Source: Oasisia sp. SBJ-2009 (lineage: Eukaryota > Annelida > Polychaeta > Sabellida > Siboglinidae). Taken from it: 64,000 nt of DNA. The notes beneath the pieces are model-generated. The model made no database searches. It was not told the DNA's origin and saw only the letters and a list, made by a program, of their open reading frames with translations. The position numbers and the translations under genes were made by a program. The first letter of the stretch is position 1. The number at the start of each line of letters is the position of its first letter. The stretch is from positions 47,726,752 to 47,790,751 of the forward strand of contig OZ024860.1 in assembly GCA_964017155.1 (NCBI GenBank). The letters are read 5' to 3'. Positions 11,204 to 21,505 of this stretch are shown here, in pieces.

Positions 11204-12726
11204 GTTGCTTTCCCCAAACATAATCATGTCTCCCTCCCCTAAAAGAAAAGAGCGCATAGAGCGCCCCTTGGCTGTCGGAGGGGAAATCTTGCGGACAATA
11301 TCCTGTGGCTGAATCCAGAGGATGTCGTCCCTCACCGGCCACCTGAAATGGTGAGGGTTGCGTGGAATAGCCTCCATGAAGGTGATGTGGTATTCACCAT
11401 CCTCCACTTCTGTTATTTTACCGGCAAATGTTTCTCCATTGTTCTTTGCCGCAACAAAGTCGCCCACGTTCCAATCCGGTTCCAGTTCGGTCTCGTCAAG
11501 TTGCTGATCCTCAGCCTGGACTGGTTCCACCGGAGGTGTTGGTGATGGTGGTGGGACCTGGGCTGCTTCCTCTTGTGGTTCTGTGGTGGTTCCCTGGTTG
11601 TTCTGTGGTGGTTCCTCTCGTGGCACAAGGTGGACATGGGTAACCCATCCAGGATAAGTTGGTTGGAAGACGCCATCTTGCCAACAGCAGGTGTCGAAGC
11701 AAGATACATCTCGACTGACGAGGGTGCCTTGATGAGCCACAACTGCATATAACTTCATCGTCTTGGGGATGAGGAATTTCAGTTGCCTCTTCACTTTTGA
11801 GTGCTTCCGTGGTGTGAGGCAATCGGATCGCATGAGGGCCTCGGCTTCCTTCACAGGCGTACTCGGTGTCGGGGCTTCATCTGTGGACTTGGGCTTTTGA
11901 GCGAGGGACTTTCTCTGCAGCTTCTTCTGCAGCTTCCACACATTTTGTTGCATATATTTCAGTTGCAGTTGAAGTTTTTTCTCGTGCTGTTTCAGTCGTG
12001 AAACCTCCCGGTTGATCCGCAGACGGATCTTCTGTCTTGCCCTCCCGAACGGAAGGCGCACCTTGAGTCTGAAATAAAACATGTAGCAGGATTGTATAAA
12101 CAAACAAATATAAAAAACAGTACTTACTCATTTGCGCTCATCTTAGCGTAAATCCATCTAAGCTGCACATGCTGCTGGTGTTTGTCACTTAAAGGTATGA
12201 AACAACTACGATGATTCTACGAAGAATAAAGATGAAAGAACGGTGGAAGAACGGTGGCTGCAATCGAATGGGGACTTGGCTGGCCTACTTCTTGGGGAAA
12301 TATGTTAAAACATGCAATACTACTCTTATGGTCAAGTGAAACAAGTGCAAGATTTTACCAACACCTCAGAAATATGCCTTACAATTAAACGTGCCTTACA
12401 ATGATCACACTAACCTCGTGCGGTCTTCGTCTGGACGGTCAGGTTTCACTTCAGGAGGGGGGGACTGGAGTGGCATCCAGTGCCCTGACTTGGTCAGGGA
12501 GCTCCCCGGATGGGCCGGCTGTTGCTGCTGTTGTTGTTGCTGCTACTGCAAGTTTCTGTTTTTTCTTATCCCTTTGCCGGCACATACTTTCTTTCCCTTT
12601 ACGCCTCCTCTCCTGCTTCTCCTCCGAGGAGAGCATGCTTGTAGTGGTATAGTACCCCTTCACCCTCTCGCTCTCTTTCTGCTTATAGTCTGGCTCTCTC
12701 TCCGCCCTTGCCTTCCGGTATCGTGC
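11201..12726 (-). CDS. Uncharacterised basic/coiled-coil protein, at least two coding exons
   Basis: Minus-strand exons 12726-12415 (acceptor CTGAAAACTAG, donor GAG|GTTAGT) and 12068-11201 (acceptor TTTTATTTCAG) join in phase, AG|A giving Arg, to an Arg-Leu-Lys junction. Exon one encodes a basic repeat (ARYRKARAE, EEKQERRRKGKE) then a Pro-rich linker. Exon two has a coiled coil (QHEKKLQLQLKYMQQN), then IPKTMKLYAVV, SCFDTCCWQDGVF, a Pro/Glu-rich spacer and a C-terminal domain with DWNVGDFVAAKNNGE, GKITEVEDGEYHITFM and FRWPVRDDILWI. This architecture resembles anonymous proteins repeated in coral, mollusc and fish genomes; I know no function, though the multiplicity suggests a mobile-element link. 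A run of seven G at about 12459-12465 breaks the frame in exon one by one base, which could be a sequencing error or inactivation. The initiator exon is not found. The stop lies exactly at the CR1 junction, so the true C-terminus may be altered. Confidence 0.7.
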
Positions 12727-15080
12727 CTAGTTTTCAGCGGAGTGACGAACCATCTAACAACGAAAATAGTGTTTTACGTTATCCGATGTTTTTGACGTGA
12801 CCCGAACTACCTGTTACTTACTTTGCAATGTGAACACGTGTTGAATCGCAAACAAAGTCTTTTTGGACCTAAAAGCACTAATATGCCACCTAGAAATACC
12901 GGATCTTCTGTAAACACATTCCCTAATACATGTGCCACAATATTACAACGTGATTTACACCGATCATAGTGTAAACAGTTGAAAAAAACTTACGTTTTCT
13001 TCTCTGTGCTTGCTGTGGTGTCTTTCAAATCTGGTGTTTTGAAGCTGGGCCGGAACTGGATGGTTTAAGGAAATGGCAAACACGGGTTGCAGAACCACGA
13101 ACGGGTTACAACGCCACAATGAGAGAATTTGTTTCGTTCCGCTCTCGATAACGTAAAAAAACAGGTAACGTAAATAACTTATATGATCGAGTTTGAGCCA
13201 TTAAGACCAAACACAGGGTTACAGTTTTTTATATTATGTATTTATAGAGTGTATGACATACACTTAGAAGGCTTAAGTGCATCAGAATGGCTTGTGTATT
13301 CAAATTTCGGCTACACATGGATAACGTAAAAAACAAACTTAAACCGTACGCACGGGAGTGAGTCATAGAAGTGTCAGTGTAGCTCATATGTGCACATTGA
13401 TCTTTCACACAATTGTTGCTCTTTTGCCTCACATTTCAATATTTTGCTATTATATGGACACTCATTTTGTTTCCTGATGTTTATTTGTACAAGAAATATG
13501 GCTAGTTTTAAATGGATAACGTAAAAAACATGAAGTTGTGGACATTTTGCTGGAGAATGTCAACGAGTCAGTTTGGACAGCTGGATTCGGAATTGGGTGT
13601 CTGAAGCTATGTCATTGTGTTACATATTTCAGTTAATATTAAACACATTTGTATAAGTTATATTGCTTAAAAACATGCATACATATGGGAACCTGGTGTG
13701 TTGACATGGTAAACAACACGGAATTTGATGTTTTAGGTACATTCAGGTGACCAAAATGAAGGGAAATATTTGTCAAAGACCCATAAAAGTATATATGTCT
13801 GTGTAGCTCTAATCGAGTTATTTATGGTGATACCATACTCATAAGACGTTGTAAGAAAATGACGAAGTTATAGGCATTGGACAAATAACATATAGGGTGG
13901 AGTCGTTTTTGAGCCTTACCCTTGAGCCTTACCATTCTTTCCATATAGCAAGAATTTGTAGAAGTCTTATCGTGCCCAATTTAATACTTCAGGAGTTATG
14001 AAATTTAAAAACATTTCTTGTGCCACATTAAAGCTGAAATACAGGCAATAAGTACAGTCATGATGCTCTGTTAGTATGCAAACGGCGACTAGCTTCCTGG
14101 AATATGTTTTGTTTTGTTATCACCTTTATTATGTACTAAATTATATCTTAGTCTACGTATGCTGGTGTACTTACCATATAATATACGATGGGCCAGAACA
14201 ATGATGAGAACATTGCACTAGTACACGTTGTCTATGTTACATACTGTTTTTGTCTTCACTGTTTTTGTATGCATTAAGCCTGTTGCGCTGGATTTTACCT
14301 TGAAAGAAATTGTGTTTAGCTATATAGGTCTTGCGTAATGTTAGCTTCTAGCTTATTCTAATTTACCTGTGGTTGTAACTATATTCTAAACTCATATGTG
14401 CCCATGTCACCTACTGCTCTCAACCAGCATGCTGAATCTAGTATTGTTACTCAAGAGAATAGGGCTTAGAACACATTTCCTGTATATATCTTCAAAATAC
14501 TTAGATGTTACTGGTTCTCAACTAAAGTCCAATCAGTATTTCATGGTCATATTTACCTCAATGGGTGTCCCCTTTACCTACTGTCTTACACATTAACATA
14601 ATGTTGTCATCTCTTACCCATGGGGAATGTTATCCCAGCTTCCATTGTCGTTATGCCAGTTACTTCCTGCTTCAGAATGTACACATTTTGAATTTGAATT
14701 ATGCATTATGCACTTAGTAATGAGATTTCCCATTGTTGTGTACAAGTACTATGTTCTGACCCATTTGTCAAAAACTGGGTGAAATTATTAATTGTTCCTC
14801 CAAGTCCGATTTTGAAGAATAACCTGTTTGCTTATATGCAATAGTCAAAGTGTTTATGTCAATCTGACGATCTATTTTGTCATAGTCAAATCGTGTCATC
14901 AAAAGTTGATAATAACTACTTGGCAACTTTCCAGATCGCGTTCTTGTCTCCTAGGCAACCTAAATGTTGGTTTTATTTTAAATCTCTAATAAAGTTCCAT
15001 ATATCTTTGTACACATCCAAAACGAACAATAATTGGCAAATATTTTGCAAATCTAGCTTGATTTTGACCTGATTTTCTTT
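12727..15080. other. Intergenic, no gene seen
   Basis: Apart from GATAACGT motifs up to 13529 I see no coding region. On the minus strand a donor-like GAAAAC|GTAAGT occurs near 12994 and could belong to a 5' exon of the preceding gene, but no start codon is convincing there. Confidence 0.5.
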
Positions 15081-15087
15081 TAAATAG

Positions 15088-15970
15088 GCCACAGGTTGTA
15101 AAAATAGGTGACAACTTATCATCATCAGTTACGTTATCTACTGGCACGCCTCAGGGCTGTGTTCTGTCACCAATGTTATATTCTCTTTTTACACATGACT
15201 GTTTATCTTGTCACGTACATACTAAAATACTGAAATTTGCCGATGATACTACAGTGATAGGGCTAATAACAAATGTTGATGAATCTGAATATCGGGACCA
15301 AGTAAACAAATTCATCAGTTGGTGTAACGATAACAATCTGGAACTTAATGTAAATAAAATGAAAGAAATGATTGTGGATTTTAGGAGAAAGAAAACTTCT
15401 CCACCTTCGCCACTAGTGATCGATGGCAGGAAAGTTGAAATCGTCCAACATTTCAAATGTCTTGGTTCTATAATGTCCAGTAATCTTAAATGGGAGCTAA
15501 ATGTTGATAATATTGTCAAAAAGGCCCAGCAGCGGCTGTAGTATTTAAGAAGGTTAAGATCGTTTGGTTTGACCACACAGGTCATGCTCAACTTTTACAG
15601 AGCTGTAATCGAGAGTGTTCTGACATTTTCTATCACAGTATGGTTTGGGTCGATTACACAGAAGGAAACGCTCAGATTAAAAAGAGTTGTGAAAACTGCT
15701 TCCCAAATCATCGGCAGAGACCTTCCCAGTCTTGAAACACTGTATCAGCAGCGTCTGTTAGGAAGAGCCACTCTCATCTCTCAAGATTAATCCCATCCTG
15801 CCCATAACCTATTTGAACCTCTTCCATCTAGTCGCCGATTCAGATCCATCAAAACCAGGACCAACCGCTTTACTACTAGCTTTTTCCCCTTAGCCGTTCA
15901 AGCCCTGTCAAAACAGAAGTGCTTTTTCTCCAACGTACCTGATATGAACTGTCTGAACATCGCAATCTGA
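15088..15970 (+). pseudogene. L2/CR1-type LINE reverse transcriptase fragment
   Basis: The frame starts near [11 protein letters not shown] and reads [17 protein letters not shown] (motif 4) and [12 protein letters not shown] (catalytic ADD). It continues through [16 protein letters not shown] sequence, a FYRAVIESVLTFSITVW thumb region and a C-terminal SHPAHNLFEPLPS block, all in one frame. There are in-frame stops TAG at 15539 and TAA at 15788, so it is dead. The pattern ([14 protein letters not shown]) is typical of fish and invertebrate L2-like elements. 5' and 3' ends are not resolved. Confidence 0.87.
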
Positions 15971-16139
15971 TAGGTATGGGCTCCAGTGTCGTGTCTCGGC
16001 GTTGGCTTCTCATAATCTACAAAACAAGAGTTATATGTCAGCCATTTATGCAGACATTCTGTCGTCTACATGTATTTTCCTTGAAGCACTATTCTCTTCT
16101 ACTATAGTCAACATTTCAGTACCAATCTCTTGCTAAATT

Positions 16140-16245
16140 ATATGTGTCATTAACTTACCGCATATGGCATTAACTTACCGCATGTGTCATTAACTTACCG
16201 CATGTGTTATTAACATACCGTATGTATTATTAACTTACCACACTG
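16140..16245. repeat. About five copies of a 20-21 bp tandem repeat
   Basis: Unit close to CATTAACTTACCGCATGTGT, the last copies with substitutions (TTATTAACATACCGTATG). Each unit resembles a splice donor complement, but I see no gene here. Confidence 0.8.
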
Positions 16246-16558
16246 TTATGAAATGACGAAATATTTAGTTAGGAAAACTTGTTTTTAAACGTAATAGTCC
16301 CATAAATCATATTAATATCCCGGAATTCTGCTGTGGAGTAGTTTAAGCAATACACACAATAAAGCTGCAAATGCTAATCAGTTTTGTTATTATAATATAA
16401 TACGTACATAAATCATACGGTCTAAAAATGAACACATGCCAAGTAAAATGCGTCCAATGTGGTAAATAAAAACACAAATACCTACAATGGATTACTCAGG
16501 GTTTACTCATGTCAATTCAATAGCGGGATGATATATCGACGCAATTAATGATAACTAA

Positions 16559-16670
16559 CCGCCCGCCCGCCCGCCCGCCCGCCCGCCCGCCCGCCCGCCC
16601 GCCCGCCCGCCCGCCCGCCCGTCCGTCCGTCCGTCCGTCCGTCCGTCCGTCCGTCCGTCCGTCCGTCCGT
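16559..16670. repeat. (CCCG)n then (CCGT)n tetranucleotide array
   Basis: About 62 bp of CCCG units switch sharply at 16621 to about 50 bp of GTCC units. It is an unusually GC-rich island in AT-rich surroundings. Confidence 0.95.
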
Positions 16671-16830
16671 TCTAGCTATTGATATTTCATTGAAAAAGTT
16701 GTGACGTCACACGTACCGAAAAATGTTATGCCATTTGTAAGAATTCCGGCTTCCAAATCATCCTTCTGAAAAACAATTACACAAATTGCGAAAAACACAC
16801 TAACACAATAATATACATACACGATTCTTC

Positions 16831-16896
<66 letters not shown>

Positions 16897-18399
16897 CACA
16901 CACATACATAGATATCGACTAACCATGGCCATTTGAATCTAGTATATATATTTTGTATTTTAATATATGCCATAATCAGTTTTAATTAATAAAAGTATGT
17001 TTATATCAGCAATGCATAGCTATAAACTGTACTGTTTGGTAATTAGGTAACCATCCAGGAAGCATTACAGACTTCAGTCCAACCGGAACAAACGCGCTAG
17101 CTAGTGGACCTATGTAATAACATAGGTCCACATGTCGATCAGAAGACCTGTAATTGACAATGTAACAATGTAATCCTTAAAATTGTGGGAATTTGGTAAC
17201 ACGTAGCAGAAATGTCATAATATAATATCAGTTAAATAAAACGGTTCCACACGTGCACAGGTTAAAAGTTCTGCAATTCATAAATCACGCATAATAATGT
17301 ATCCAGATGGGCAAGTATGCTGCAGTAACTGTGTATGCGTGTTCCAACGTGCCTGTGGCTTGTCATTCAACCAAGTAACAGTGTTTGTCGTGTATAAATT
17401 GTAAACTATCCTTGTGTCCCTGCATTCTCTGGTGGCTTGCGTGTTGCGCAGAAAGGGACAACTGTCTTCGTATTTCAATATTGTCGTCTACCATCTGTAC
17501 ATATGCTTATCATTTTCTCACCGATTATTTCTTGTGGAGAATGTCCTTATGTCTCACACTGTACAACGCGTGTCACTCTGTCGCTGCGTGTTTGTTGCGT
17601 ATAAATATTAAATTGTAATCATTTCATTTAAGTAACTGTAAACTAACTGTTGAGTAACTGTTAAGTAGCAGTTAACTATAATGTTAAGTAACTCATATGT
17701 TAAGAAACTAGTCAATTATACACTACGTATCCTTTTTTCTCGTAAGCCAACCTGACGGCTACTTTTATAGTAGGGTAATTGTGCAAGCTTCCATAGCGAC
17801 CTTGTCGGTATCACTATCATAAAGTATCTCTGGTATTCTTCTCAAACATGCATCACAGTAGGTCTCTTTCCGTCCTACTTTCCCGTACAGTATTCTCACG
17901 CCAACGTTTGATTGTTACATATTTAATGTAGCGACTAATCTGATCCACAACCACACGTCTTCTATCAATACCACCATTACGACTTCGGCCAATGAAAGAT
18001 CGTTAATTAAAACAAATATTATTTTAAATGGCGGACGTACCCCACACAAATGGTTGAAGAAGTGATCCTAATAAGTTAAGCCTATGAACTATACCATCTT
18101 AGCTAATTGAAAACAAAAGAACTATTAGTGTTTGACAACATAATTTTGGCGTAATTTGCCTAGATTATAAAATAATAAAGTTGTCCACATAACATGATTG
18201 TAAATCGTGTTATGTTATGATAGCAAGCAAAATAACGAACAATCTCCCCATAGTGTTAGCGTATTGTGCGTGACGTTTTCCATTTCACAACCAAAATGCT
18301 TTGGCTTCAGAATTGTTCGTCCAAATATCGCAAAATAAAAATCACTATTAACATGACAGATGAAAGTTTCTTTGAGGCAAGCATACATATTAATATATA
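16671..18399. other. Intergenic, no gene seen
   Basis: Contains an AT tract (about 16838-16884), a short hairpin with 12-bp arms around GTGGACCTATGT (about 17103-17130), and a patch of degenerate GTTAAGTAACT phrases (17625-17710). No supported coding region. Confidence 0.55.
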
Positions 18400-18542
18400 A
18401 CAAACAAACAAACAAACAAACAAACAAACAAACAAACAAACAAACAAACAAACAAACAAACAAACAAACAAACAAACAAACAAACAAACAAACACACAAA
18501 CAAACACACACAAACAAACACACACACACAAACAAACAAAAA
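18400..18542. repeat. (AAAC)n microsatellite
   Basis: About 35 units of CAAA, mixing with CACA toward the right end. It produces spurious Cys-Leu-Phe-Val reading frames on the minus strand. Confidence 0.95.
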
Positions 18543-18654
18543 CACAAACATAGAACTGTAAAGCAAGGTTATCTGCTGCGCATGTAATTTTTGACTATCA
18601 AATGAAGTGTTGGCATATATGGTGGCCACTATATTGCAGCTAATAGGTAACCCA

Positions 18655-18861
18655 GTGTTAAATCACAAGGTAATATAGTTTCATTCCGCCGACGTCTAAA
18701 AACCTATCTCTTTAATGCTGCCTATCCTCCTTAGCCTCCTAGCTTCTTCATCCATCCGTTGACGACTCACGCATTGCTTTCGATTATGAGATTGATTAAT
18801 CCCCTGGTTTTGTCGCGCCACTGAGCTTGATTTTCGAGGATATTGGCGCAAAAGAAGTTAC

Positions 18862-18897
<36 letters not shown>
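18655..18897 (+). mobile_element. 3' end of an L2-like LINE with (TTA)n tail
   Basis: The sequence RRRLKTYLFNAAYPP (18685-18730) resembles the extreme C-terminus of L2/Crack-type ORF2 proteins. It is followed by about 110 bp of 3' UTR and a (TTA)n tail at 18859-18896. The rest of the element is absent. Confidence 0.65.
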
Positions 18898-19263
18898 AAG
18901 ACACACTACTGATAATAGTTCATGTGGTATTTATATGCACGACCGCGGTATTATAAATCAAATTGTTTTATATTATGTTCTGCCAGTTCCTCTGTTGATA
19001 ACCTGAATACGCGTTATCGATGTTGAGTATGACCAACCCTGTTTTCACGAGGCTCCTCTGAACTTGATTGCAAAGGATTTACACGCAATATAAGTTGCCA
19101 TTTTATTATATTCCTAATATTCCACTCATAACAAACACAAATTTCCTTACTCTGATATCCGTATATAGAGCAACGAGGAAGTAGCGGTTTTTAGGGTTCG
19201 ATCGACTGGGAGCGTCTCGGTCCAAAAAAGTCACGAAGTAATAGCTATCCTGCAACAACAAGT

Positions 19264-19420
19264 GCATACGTGTGGATATGTGATAATATATCATATTTAA
19301 AAAAACACATATGTTTTATATAGGTTATGGTGATATACGTTATATCACCATAACCTATATAAAAACATCAAGAATACGTGTGGTTTTTAAATATGATGTA
19401 TTATCACATATCCACATGCG
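19264..19420. repeat. Imperfect palindrome with arms of about 75-80 bp
   Basis: The left arm 19264-19337 and right arm 19341-19420 are inverted copies separated by CGT. Matching blocks include GTGGATATGTGATAATA, ATCATATTTAAAAA and TATATAGGTTATGGTGATATA. The right arm has an extra block (TCTTGATG in the inverted sense). This would form a long hairpin and may be a foldback or MITE-like element. Confidence 0.85.
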
Positions 19421-19525
19421 GTTAACAGTGTATCTGCAAAGAAAGGCAAAATATTATTCCGCAAATAACTTGCATATATAACAGTTTTAGTATTCCATCG
19501 CTATATTGAAGACAGTATGGGTGTG

Positions 19526-19814
<289 letters not shown>

Positions 19815-19905
19815 GCCTACATTTAATATATCAATACATATATATATATATATATATACATATATATATAACTTATCTACTTGTATGTATATACATGAAC
19901 ATATA

Positions 19906-19967
<62 letters not shown>

Positions 19968-20129
19968 CTAATCTACATGTTTGTGTTTGCATCAACCCCA
20001 ACTATTTTGTGTAATTACATTGACAGGGGCTTCGCATTAACACAGTATAAAACTAACATCTATTACGTTTCACCTTGGGCCGCTTGGTGTACTCATATAT
20101 AATGGAAACACCCCAGCGGGCAAAATGAC

Positions 20130-21190
20130 GTTGTAGCGATGTTGTTTCGACGTCGGTGCCCACGTCGATACAACGTCGAAATCAGGGTTACTATGAAAGT
20201 TGTATCGACGTCTTTTGTCAACGTTTTTTCGACGTCGAGTAACGACGTTGTTTATATGTCATATTTCGACGTCGAAACAACGTCGAAAACACGGTGACTA
20301 TGAAAGTTGTATCGACGTCACTTGTCAACGTTTTTTCAACGTCTAGTAACGACGTTGTTTCAGCGTCATATATCGACGTCGAAAAAACGTCGAAAACACA
20401 GTGACTATGAAAGTTGTATCGACGTCATTTGTCAACGTTTTTTTCAACGTCGAGTAACGACGTTGTTTCAGCGTCATATTTCGACGTCGAAACAACGTCG
20501 AAAACACGGTGACTATGAAAGTTGTATCGACGTCATTTGTCAACGTTTTTTCAACGTCGAGTAACGACGTTGTTTCGGCGTCATATATCGACGTCGAAAC
20601 AACGTCGAAAACACCGTGACTATGAAAGTTGTATCGACGTCATTTGTCAACGTTTTTTCAACGTCGAGTAACGACGTTGTTTCAGCGTCATATATCGACG
20701 TCGAAACAACGTCGAAAACACGGTGACTATGAAAGTTGTATCCACGTCATTTGTCAACGTTTTTTCAACGTCGAGTAACGACGTTGTTTCGGCGTCATAT
20801 ATCGACGTCGAAAACACGGTGACTATGAAAGTTGTATCGACGTCATTTGTCAACGTTTTGTCAACGTCGAATAACGACGTTGTTTCGGCGTCATATATTG
20901 GCGTCGAAACAACGTCGAAGACACGTTGCGTATGGAAGTCGGATCGACGTCAGTTGTCAACGTTTTGCCGACGTCGAGTAACGACGTTGTTTTTACGCCA
21001 CATATCGACGTCGAAACAACGTCGAAGACACGTTGCGTATGGAAGTCGGATCGACGTCAGTTGTCAACGTTTTGCCGACGTCGAGTAACGACGTTGTTTT
21101 TACGCCACATATCGACGTCGAAACAACGTTGGAAACACGTTGTATATGAAGATTGTATCGACGTCGGGTGTCGACGTTGTTTCGGTGTCA
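20130..21190. repeat. Left subterminal array, 107-bp tandem repeat, about ten copies
   Basis: The marker phrase CTATGAAAGTTGTATCGACG recurs at 20191, 20298, 20405, 20513, 20620, 20727 and 20823, with diverged copies at about 20929, 21037 and 21144. Spacing is 107-108 bp except one 96-bp unit. Each unit has several ACGTCGA/GACGTC words, so it is CpG-dense in an AT-rich region. Open frames here (for example 20307-20564) are by-products of the repeat. Confidence 0.93.
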
Positions 21191-21505
21191 TATACCGATT
21201 TGGTGGATTGCAACGAACTGAAGGGGCCCCCGGAGACACCACTCCCAAATGTTGACAATATACTGCTTGAGGAATAAAACGTACACTTATGAACTCTTAA
21301 GACAAGTGTTAATATTTATACTGTTATTTCGTGAAGAAACGAAGGTTGTAACATTTTACTGTTAAAATAAATTAAACTTATCAAGTGGTGTCTTCCCTTA
21401 ATAGCATCAGTATATCTATATAATTAAAACAGATATGCATTATGTCGTGGTACAAGTTGCATCGTTTTATTGCACATAGATACATTTTGATGCAACTAAA
21501 ATACT
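21191..21505. other. 3' flank of the DUF4806 gene, nothing else seen
   Basis: AT-rich sequence between the left array and the stop codon. An AATAAAA lies at 21273 on the plus strand, but that is the wrong strand for the gene. Confidence 0.4.

Larger units (their letters stand above)
8785..13529. repeat. Dispersed GATAACGTAAAAAAC motif cluster
   Basis: Copies on the + strand: 9137, 9465 (variant lacking T), 9482, 9823, 13147, 13164 (GGTAACGTAAATAAC), 13320 and 13515. Inverted copies: 8785 and about 12771-12783. Several share the longer form GATAACGTAAAAAAC. Spacing is irregular, so this is not a tandem repeat. The cluster surrounds a CR1 copy and the minus-strand gene at 11.2-12.7 kb. Function is unknown. 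Confidence 0.6.

Noticed and set aside
15131..15138. Inverted GATAACGT at 15.1 kb as part of the motif cluster
   Set aside because: It lies inside RT coding sequence (Val-Thr-Leu-Ser), so it is better explained by the LINE.
20130..21190. CRISPR-like array
   Set aside because: Units are contiguous 107-bp satellites with no unique spacers, no cas genes, and a eukaryotic context.
20307..21255. Apparent repeat-protein frames of 85-121 codons (ICQRFFQR, TFIVTVFST)
   Set aside because: By-products of the 107-bp DNA repeat; they appear on both strands and shift frame between units.
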